This document shows positions 59,013 to 64,000 of a stretch of 64,000 nucleotides of DNA, one piece after another. Each line of letters begins with the position of its first letter. Position 1 is the first letter of the stretch. Below the pieces are notes generated by a model. That model worked only from the letters and a program-made list of their open reading frames with translations. It was not told the origin of the DNA and searched no databases. The translations under genes and the position numbers were made by a program. This stretch comes from Bradyrhizobium monzae (GTDB lineage: Bacteria; Pseudomonadota; Alphaproteobacteria; Rhizobiales; Xanthobacteraceae): the NCBI RefSeq assembly GCF_021458635.1, contig NZ_JAIRDQ010000003.1, positions 372,001 to 436,000 on the forward strand, given 5' to 3'.

Positions 59013-61028
59013 TCAGGCGGCGTGGACCGAGCTCAGGAACTTGGCGACTTCCTGCTTCAACCGGTTGCTGTCGGCCGACAGCGAGCGCGCTGCCGAGAGC
59101 ACCTGCGAGGACGCCGAGCCGGTGTCGGAGGCGCCGCGCTGGACGTCGCCGATATTGGTCGAGACGCGCTGGGTGCCGTGGGCGGCCTGCTGGACGTTGC
59201 GGGAGATTTCCTGCGTGGCGGCGCCCTGCTGTTCCACGGCGGCGGCGACCGTCGAGGAGATTTCCGACAGCCGTTCGATGGTGCCGCTGATCTCCCGGAT
59301 CGAGCCAACCGATTCTTCCGTCGCGGCCTGGATGCCGGAGACCTGCTGGGCGATCTCGCCGGTGGCTTTTGCGGTCTGCTCGGCCAGCGCCTTGACCTCG
59401 GAGGCGACCACCGCAAAGCCGCGGCCGGCTTCGCCGGCGCGCGCCGCCTCGATGGTGGCGTTGAGCGCCAGCAGATTGGTCTGGCCGGCGATGGTGCTGA
59501 TCAGTTCGACCACGTCGCCGATGCGGGCGGCCGCCTTGGAGAGCTCGCTGACGCGGGCGTTGGTCTTCGTCGCCTGCCCGACGGCTTCGCCGGCGATGCG
59601 GGCGGATTCCTGGACCTGACGGGCGATCTCGGAGACCGAGGACGACAGCTCTTCGGTCGCGGACGCGACGGCCTGGACGTTGGCGGTGGCCTCCTGCGAT
59701 GCGGAGGCGACTTCCGTGGACAGATCCTGGGCGCGTGTCGCCGTTGCGGTCAGGGTGCCGGCGGAGGCCTCGAGCTCGTTCGATGCCGACGACACGGTGT
59801 CGACGATCTCGCCGACCGCCTGCTCGAACTGGTCGGCGAGCCGGACCATGTCCTTCTTGCGGTCCTCGGCCTGCCGCGCCTCGATCTCGGTCTGCTCGTG
59901 GCGCATGCGCTCGGTGTCGATCATGTTGTCCTTGAACACCTGGATCGCCTTGGCCATGTCGCCGATCTCGTCGGGCTTGCCACGCGAGGGGATCTCGACC
60001 GCGAGATCGCCGCCGGCGAGCAGCCCCATCGCCCGCGTCATCGAGGTCAGTGGCCCGACGATGCTGCGGGCGATCAGGACAGCCACGATCAGTCCGAACA
60101 GGGTGGCCACCCCGCCCACGATCTCTTGCATGGACGTCGTGCCGTCGATCGCGGCTTCGGCCTGGCTGCGCGAGTCCTTGTAGTCCTTCTTCAGCGCAGT
60201 CTCGGCGACCTTGAGCTTGGCGATGCTGTCGACGATCAGCGGCGCGAGGCTCTTGTGGTAGATCTCGTCGGCCTGGAGCATCGCGGCCGACGTGGTCTCG
60301 AATGCGGATTTGTAGATTCCGAGCGAGGTCTTCACCGGCGCGAGCGTGGCGCGCAATTCCGTCGCTTGCGGGCTCTTTTCGAGCGCGGCGAGCCGCTGCG
60401 ACGCCCTGTCCACATTGGTCCTGAAGTTGGCGGGGCCCTTGGTGTCGCGCAGCGCCAGGAAACGCCAGTTTGCGATCTGAACCAGCAGCAGCCGGGATTC
60501 GAGGTCTGCGACGAGGGACGCGGTGTCCTCGTCGACGGCCGCGCGCGCCACGTCGGAGAGCTTGTTCATCTTGACGGTCAGCTCGTCGCCGCTCGGCAGC
60601 AGTGTCGCCTTGCCGGTCCGCGCCTCGTTGACGGCGTCGCCGAGATTGTCGCGCAGAGTCTTCATTTTGGCGATGTCGGCGATCAGATCGTTGTAGAGCT
60701 TGCGCCGCTCCTCGGAGAGCGTGCCCTTGGCACCGACCTGCAGCAGCTCGGTCGCCGCGGCCTCCCGTTCCGAGGCCTCCCGCATCGCGGATTCGTTGGC
60801 GTCGTAGACGTAGCGCAGATTGGCGCGCTGGATCGCCTGCAGGTGGGTCGAGATCTCCAGCACCCGCGCGGTGCTGTCCGAAAATGCCGAGGCCTTTCCG
60901 ACATGGTCCTGCACGGACCGCAAATTCCAGATGGCCACCACCGCCATCACGAGACCAACCACGACCAGCGCCATGAAGCCGGCATAGAGACGGCCCCGGA
61001 TCCGCAAACGAAAGCTCGGCATTCCCAT
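59013..61028 (-). CDS. Methyl-accepting chemotaxis protein 3
   Basis: This 671-residue receptor has TM1 at about 12-34 ([18 protein letters not shown]), a long all-helical periplasmic domain (about 35-325), TM2 ([20 protein letters not shown]), HAMP and the MCP signalling domain. The tip [22 protein letters not shown] is present (landmark). The C-terminus is [12 protein letters not shown], like those of the two other receptors here. The sensor contains [16 protein letters not shown] and a helical-bimodular layout. Start ATG at 61028 or 61022 (six bases apart); longer frames lack support. Confidence 0.92.
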   Translation of the reverse strand: MGMPSFRLRIRGRLYAGFMALVVVGLVMAVVAIWNLRSVQDHVGKASAFSDSTARVLEISTHLQAIQRANLRYVYDANESAMREASEREAAATELLQVGAKGTLSEERRKLYNDLIADIAKMKTLRDNLGDAVNEARTGKATLLPSGDELTVKMNKLSDVARAAVDEDTASLVADLESRLLLVQIANWRFLALRDTKGPANFRTNVDRASQRLAALEKSPQATELRATLAPVKTSLGIYKSAFETTSAAMLQADEIYHKSLAPLIVDSIAKLKVAETALKKDYKDSRSQAEAAIDGTTSMQEIVGGVATLFGLIVAVLIARSIVGPLTSMTRAMGLLAGGDLAVEIPSRGKPDEIGDMAKAIQVFKDNMIDTERMRHEQTEIEARQAEDRKKDMVRLADQFEQAVGEIVDTVSSASNELEASAGTLTATATRAQDLSTEVASASQEATANVQAVASATEELSSSVSEIARQVQESARIAGEAVGQATKTNARVSELSKAAARIGDVVELISTIAGQTNLLALNATIEAARAGEAGRGFAVVASEVKALAEQTAKATGEIAQQVSGIQAATEESVGSIREISGTIERLSEISSTVAAAVEQQGAATQEISRNVQQAAHGTQRVSTNIGDVQRGASDTGSASSQVLSAARSLSADSNRLKQEVAKFLSSVHAA

Positions 61029-61262
61029 TGTCCACCCGGAAGCATGTGAATTCAGGCGGACGCACAACTCCGGCAATCGTCACGGACACCCCAGCAGCCG
61101 CGCGTCGCCTCTTCGGCGACTCACGCTGCACCGCGATACAATGCGGGACACTTCTTAATTGAACCTTCTGATTTTTCGCGCATGTCGCCAAAGCCGCGCA
61201 CAAAACCCTGCTGATATTAGCGGCAGCTGGGCAAGGTTTTGGCATGACGCCGTTCAATCCGC

Positions 61263-61700
61263 TCAGCTCGCAGCCCTCGTCTGCGGAAACGGACCCAACG
61301 CCTTCTCGGTCAGCACCGAGTCGCAGTACTCCCGGATCTCCTTGATCTTGCCGTCCTCGAGCCGAAACACGAGGCAATAGTCATTGTCGTAGCGCACGCC
61401 CTCGGGCGTGACATTGTCGCCCTTGGCCTCCACCACGACGATGTCGCCATCGGCGATGAAGCGCTCGGCGACCGTGCGGGTCCGGTCACGCAGGCGGGTG
61501 CGGACATAGCCGTGCAGGTCGTTGAGGATCGCGTCTTTCCCGGTGAAGCTGCGCGACCAGGAATACTGGCCGGTGACGATCCATCTGGCGTCGTCGGCAA
61601 GGCTTGCGGCGAACAGCGCGCGGTCGCGCACCGCCGGATCGGGGTCGGCGGCGGCGGCGAAAATATCCTGCATCAGTTTCTTGTTGGCGCTCGCGCTCAT
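61263..61700 (-). CDS. NTF2/SnoaL-like small protein
   Basis: This 145-residue protein has the NTF2-like pattern: helix (SANKKLMQDIFAAAADPDP), then ARWIVTGQYSWSRSFTGKDAIL, FIADGDIVVVEAKGDNVTPEGVRYDNDYCLVFRLEDGKIKEIREYCD in four beta strands (shown as landmark only). These are cone-shaped small-ligand-binding proteins or enzymes (SnoaL/limonene epoxide hydrolase type); the substrate is unknown. GGAG lies about 9 nt before ATG 61700. It is divergent from a LysR regulator, a typical regulator-target pair. Confidence 0.85.
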   Translation of the reverse strand: MSASANKKLMQDIFAAAADPDPAVRDRALFAASLADDARWIVTGQYSWSRSFTGKDAILNDLHGYVRTRLRDRTRTVAERFIADGDIVVVEAKGDNVTPEGVRYDNDYCLVFRLEDGKIKEIREYCDSVLTEKALGPFPQTRAAS

Positions 61701-61770
61701 GGCGGCATCTCCGTTTGGTGGCAACACGGAGAAGATCGCTGCCCGGCGGTAATTCTTCAAATCGATAGTG

Positions 61771-61781
61771 GATATGATATC
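61771..61781. promoter_or_regulatory. Palindrome in the SnoaL/LysR divergent gap
   Basis: GATATGATATC is an 11-bp palindrome within a 91-bp gap between the SnoaL-like gene and its LysR neighbour. LysR proteins often bind AT-rich dyads with T-N11-A. A weaker extension of the dyad continues on both sides (TAGTG and TATTC). Confidence 0.35.
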
Positions 61782-61791
61782 TATTCACCTC

Positions 61792-62706
61792 ATGAATTTG
61801 AATTCGCTCGACCTCAATCTATTGACTGCGCTCGACGCGCTGTTGCGCGAAGCCAATGTCAGCCGCGCGGCCATGCGCATCGGGCTGTCGCAGCCGGCCA
61901 CCAGCCATGCGCTGCAACGCCTGCGCGACATCTTTGGCGACCCGCTGCTGGTGCGCACCGGCGCCCGGATGGAGCTGACGCCGCGGGCGCAAGCCTTGCG
62001 CGCGCCGCTGGCGCAGGCGCTCGACCAGGTGCGCGGGCTATTCGTGCCCGACGCGTTCGACGCCGCGCGCAGCGAGCGGCCATTCCGCCTGATGATGCCG
62101 GACCTCGCGGTCGAGCTGCTGATGCCGCCCTTGATGGAGAAGGTGACACGCGTTGCGCCGAACGTCCGCATCGACGTGGTGCCGTGGCGGGGCCCGGCGA
62201 TCTTCCACGCCGAGTTCGCCCGGACCATCGATCTCGTGATCTCGATCGGCAACGCCTTCAAAGGCTTTCACCGCCAATTGCTCTACACCGACAGCGATGC
62301 GCTGGCGGTGCGGCGCGGTCATCCCGTGGGCGCCAAGCTGAAGCGCCGCGAGGCGTTCCTCGCCGCGCGCCATGTCGGCGTGATCATCCGCGGCAACGGC
62401 GAGGATCTGATCGACACCTGGCTCCGGACCAAGGGCATCGAGCGGCACATCTCGCTGGTGGTGTCCGGCTATCTCGAAGCGCTGCACGTTGCCGCCCGCA
62501 CCGACCTCGTCGCCTTCGTGCCGCGCCGGCTGATCGCGGCGCTGTCGAAGCAGTTCGGGCTCGCCACGGTGACGCCGCCGCTCGACCCCGGGATCGACGA
62601 GCAGTTCTTGTTCTATCCGACCCGTGCACAGATGGATCCGGGCTCGATCTGGCTGCGGCGGCTGATGCTGGAGACGGGACGGGAGCTGGAAAAACACAAA
62701 CGATGA
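61792..62706 (+). CDS. LysR-family transcriptional regulator
   Basis: This 304-residue protein has a wHTH at about 1-60 (LNLLTALDALLREANVSRAAMRIGLSQPATSHALQRLRDIFGDPLLVRTG, shown as landmark) and a periplasmic-binding-like effector domain (about 90-300). GLSQPATSHAL is the recognition helix. ATG at 61792 gives the usual NodD/LysR start; a GTG at 61768 would add eight residues. It is divergent from the SnoaL-like gene, its likely target; the effector is unknown. Confidence 0.92.
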   Translation: MNLNSLDLNLLTALDALLREANVSRAAMRIGLSQPATSHALQRLRDIFGDPLLVRTGARMELTPRAQALRAPLAQALDQVRGLFVPDAFDAARSERPFRLMMPDLAVELLMPPLMEKVTRVAPNVRIDVVPWRGPAIFHAEFARTIDLVISIGNAFKGFHRQLLYTDSDALAVRRGHPVGAKLKRREAFLAARHVGVIIRGNGEDLIDTWLRTKGIERHISLVVSGYLEALHVAARTDLVAFVPRRLIAALSKQFGLATVTPPLDPGIDEQFLFYPTRAQMDPGSIWLRRLMLETGRELEKHKR

Positions 62707-62761
62707 GGACCACAGCGGCGTCGCAAGGCACTCGACTTGAAACGGGGCCTCTGTGCCTTTA

Positions 62762-63496
62762 ATGAGCCAGCCACAGAAACCGAAGGGGATCGAGAGCATG
62801 CTGGGCCCGCACCAACCACTTGGCTGGTTGATCCGTCTTCCGTTCAAGCTGGTTTCGCCATCTACCGTCATGCCGGTGCTCACCGGACCGAACCGGGGCC
62901 TGAAGTGGGTCGCCGGCGCCGGCAACCAGAGTTGCTGGCTCGGCACCTACGAAAGCGATCATGCCAAGACGATCGCCGCTCGCGTAAAACCGGGCATGAC
63001 GGTTTTTGATGTTGGCGCACACGCCGGATACTACACCTTGATGCTATCCAGGCGTGTTGGACCGCAAGGTCGTGTTTTTGCGTTCGAAGCAAACCCCGCC
63101 AACGCAACAAAGCTCCGCAGGCATCTGGATCTCAACAACATCAAGAATGCCGAAGTGATCGAGGCAGCGGTCACCGACAGGGCCGGAGAGACGTTCTTTC
63201 ACACCAACGAGAGTGCCAGCGAATACGGTTACATGGGGAAGATTTCAGGATCAGGCACGCCCGTCAGGACGGTCCGCCTCGACGACTTTCCCACTCCGGA
63301 CCTGATCAAGATGGATATCGAGGGCGCCGAAACGCTGGCTCTCACGGGCGCGGCGCGGCTCTTGTCCGAGCACAAGAGCGCGATCTTCCTCGCCTTGCAC
63401 GACGGCGCCTTCGAACAGGCGCCGGCCATTTTAAAACAGCATGGCTATCGGATCGAGCCGGTCGGAGAGCGTGAACTGTGGGGCACTCCGCCCTAG
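62762..63496 (+). CDS. FkbM-family methyltransferase
   Basis: This 244-residue AdoMet methyltransferase has motif I VFDVGAHAGYYTLMLSRRVG near 86-105 and VFAFEANPANATKLRRHLDLN. The FkbM signature DLIKMDIEGAETLALTGAARLL follows near 195 (each given as a landmark). FkbM enzymes O-methylate polyketides, sugars or glycans. The start is uncertain: ATG 62762 lacks a clear ribosome-binding site and a later Met (MLGPHQ) is possible. No glycan-synthesis gene is next to it. Confidence 0.82.
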   Translation: MSQPQKPKGIESMLGPHQPLGWLIRLPFKLVSPSTVMPVLTGPNRGLKWVAGAGNQSCWLGTYESDHAKTIAARVKPGMTVFDVGAHAGYYTLMLSRRVGPQGRVFAFEANPANATKLRRHLDLNNIKNAEVIEAAVTDRAGETFFHTNESASEYGYMGKISGSGTPVRTVRLDDFPTPDLIKMDIEGAETLALTGAARLLSEHKSAIFLALHDGAFEQAPAILKQHGYRIEPVGERELWGTPP

Positions 63497-63537
63497 CTTC
63501 GTAAGGCCGGTCGGCCGCCCTACGATCCAGCGAAACC

Positions 63538-64000
63538 TTACGCCTTCTGCGCGTCCATCACCTTGCGCACGGCGGGACGGTCCGACATGCGCTTGAAATG
63601 GTCGGCGATCTTCGGCGTGGCGTTGATGTCGACATTGTCGCCTTCGAGCCAGTGCGAGAGCGCGTGGAGGTAGGGATCGCAGATCGTGAACTGGTCGCCC
63701 ATCACCCATGGCCCCTTGAACATCTTCTGCTCGATCAGCTTGAAGCAGGCGCCCATTGTTTTCGGCACCATCGCCTTCATGTCGGCGAACGAGCTCTCCT
63801 GCGTCGCCCAGCGCGCGCCACGCATCTTGTGGGCATGGTTGATGTGCGCGGTCGAACAGAGATAGGAGTTGAACGATTGCACCTGGGCGAAGTCGAAGGC
63901 ATCGTCGAGCGGCGCGAGCTTCGCCTTGGGGAAGGTTTGCGCGATGTAGGCCAGCATCGCGGGCGTCTCGGTGAGGACGCCACGATCGGTCACCAGCGCC
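63538..64000 (-). CDS. Glutathione S-transferase family protein (N-terminus outside window)
   Basis: A 154-codon part reads on from the right edge and ends at 63538. The visible part begins ALVTDRGVLTETPAMLAYIAQTFP, which is the end of the thioredoxin-like domain (VLTETPAIL with the glutathione-binding Glu-Thr). The helical C-terminal domain follows with WVMGDQFTICDPYLHALSHWL. The start codon lies past 64000. It belongs to a different GST subgroup from the gene at 58281. Confidence 0.88.
   Translation of the reverse strand, partial: ALVTDRGVLTETPAMLAYIAQTFPKAKLAPLDDAFDFAQVQSFNSYLCSTAHINHAHKMRGARWATQESSFADMKAMVPKTMGACFKLIEQKMFKGPWVMGDQFTICDPYLHALSHWLEGDNVDINATPKIADHFKRMSDRPAVRKVMDAQKA

Noticed and set aside
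58894..61377. 827-codon open frame on the minus strand overlapping chemoreceptor 3
   Set aside because: It is a frame-shifted reading of the chemoreceptor gene (Arg/Gly-rich, low complexity), whereas the receptor frame has TM helices, HAMP and the MCP tip.

Overview
The window is a high-GC stretch of chromosome that reads like the core genome of a Bradyrhizobium-type alphaproteobacterium. The evidence is the gene set (NadQ-type NAD regulator with nadABC, CcrM, ETF-ubiquinone oxidoreductase, phosphoketolase plus acetate kinase, DUF1236, DUF4142, several chemoreceptors), strong GC bias at third codon positions, and many short palindromic intergenic repeats of the kind scattered through Bradyrhizobium genomes. 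This assignment is inference from gene content; no rRNA or tRNA gene is present to confirm it. No prophage, insertion sequence, CRISPR array or integrated island is visible.

Layout. 1-1142: an ECF sigma factor and a DUF4142 protein, both preceded by the same promoter-like motif. 1.2-7.6 kb: sulfurtransferase, dihydroorotase, the coupled set ygfZ-tag-HD hydrolase, a dual-specificity-type phosphatase and a NadQ-like regulator. 7.6-15.1 kb: a large DUF2339 membrane protein, two chemoreceptors and a secreted protein. 15.2-21.4 kb: YhdH-type reductase, MFS transporter, and nadA-nadB-nadC with two matching inverted repeats upstream that are candidate NadQ operators. 21.5-30.5 kb: SleB-type hydrolase, pyruvate phosphate dikinase with a lysine/alanine/proline tail, small DUF3096 and DUF1236 proteins, and glyQS. 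30.7-38.8 kb: small membrane proteins, an S49 peptidase, a tRNA methyltransferase-like gene, a polyprenyl synthase, HxlR regulator with fabF, LysE exporter, alpha/beta hydrolase and ispE. 38.9-47.7 kb: TPR protein, ETF-QO, an unusual uracil-DNA glycosylase, GT39 membrane protein, rnhB, VOC protein and radical SAM protein. 47.9-51.5 kb: phosphoketolase and acetate kinase behind a FixK-like box. 51.5-54.8 kb: RMD1 protein, short glycosyltransferase and a MarR-GNAT fusion, bounded by inverted copies of a 200-bp repeat. 54.8-64 kb: moaB, zinc metallopeptidase, ccrM with clustered GANTC sites, two glutathione transferases, a third chemoreceptor, a SnoaL/LysR divergent pair and an FkbM methyltransferase.

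The strongest new signals are regulatory. They are the shared ECF promoter (GGGAAC-N16-CATCCAAT) before the sigma gene and its neighbour, the NadQ gene and the nad operators lying about 11 kb apart, a FixK2-type box before the phosphoketolase operon, an EcfG-type promoter before a 32-residue protein, three GANTC sites in 19 bp directly before ccrM, and perfect palindromes before the HxlR and MarR-GNAT genes. Protein oddities include the histone-H1-like tail on PPDK, a family-4-like uracil glycosylase that has lost two of four Fe-S cysteines, and a dihydroorotase with Gln in the HxH metal motif. I saw no convincing wholly new multi-gene system.
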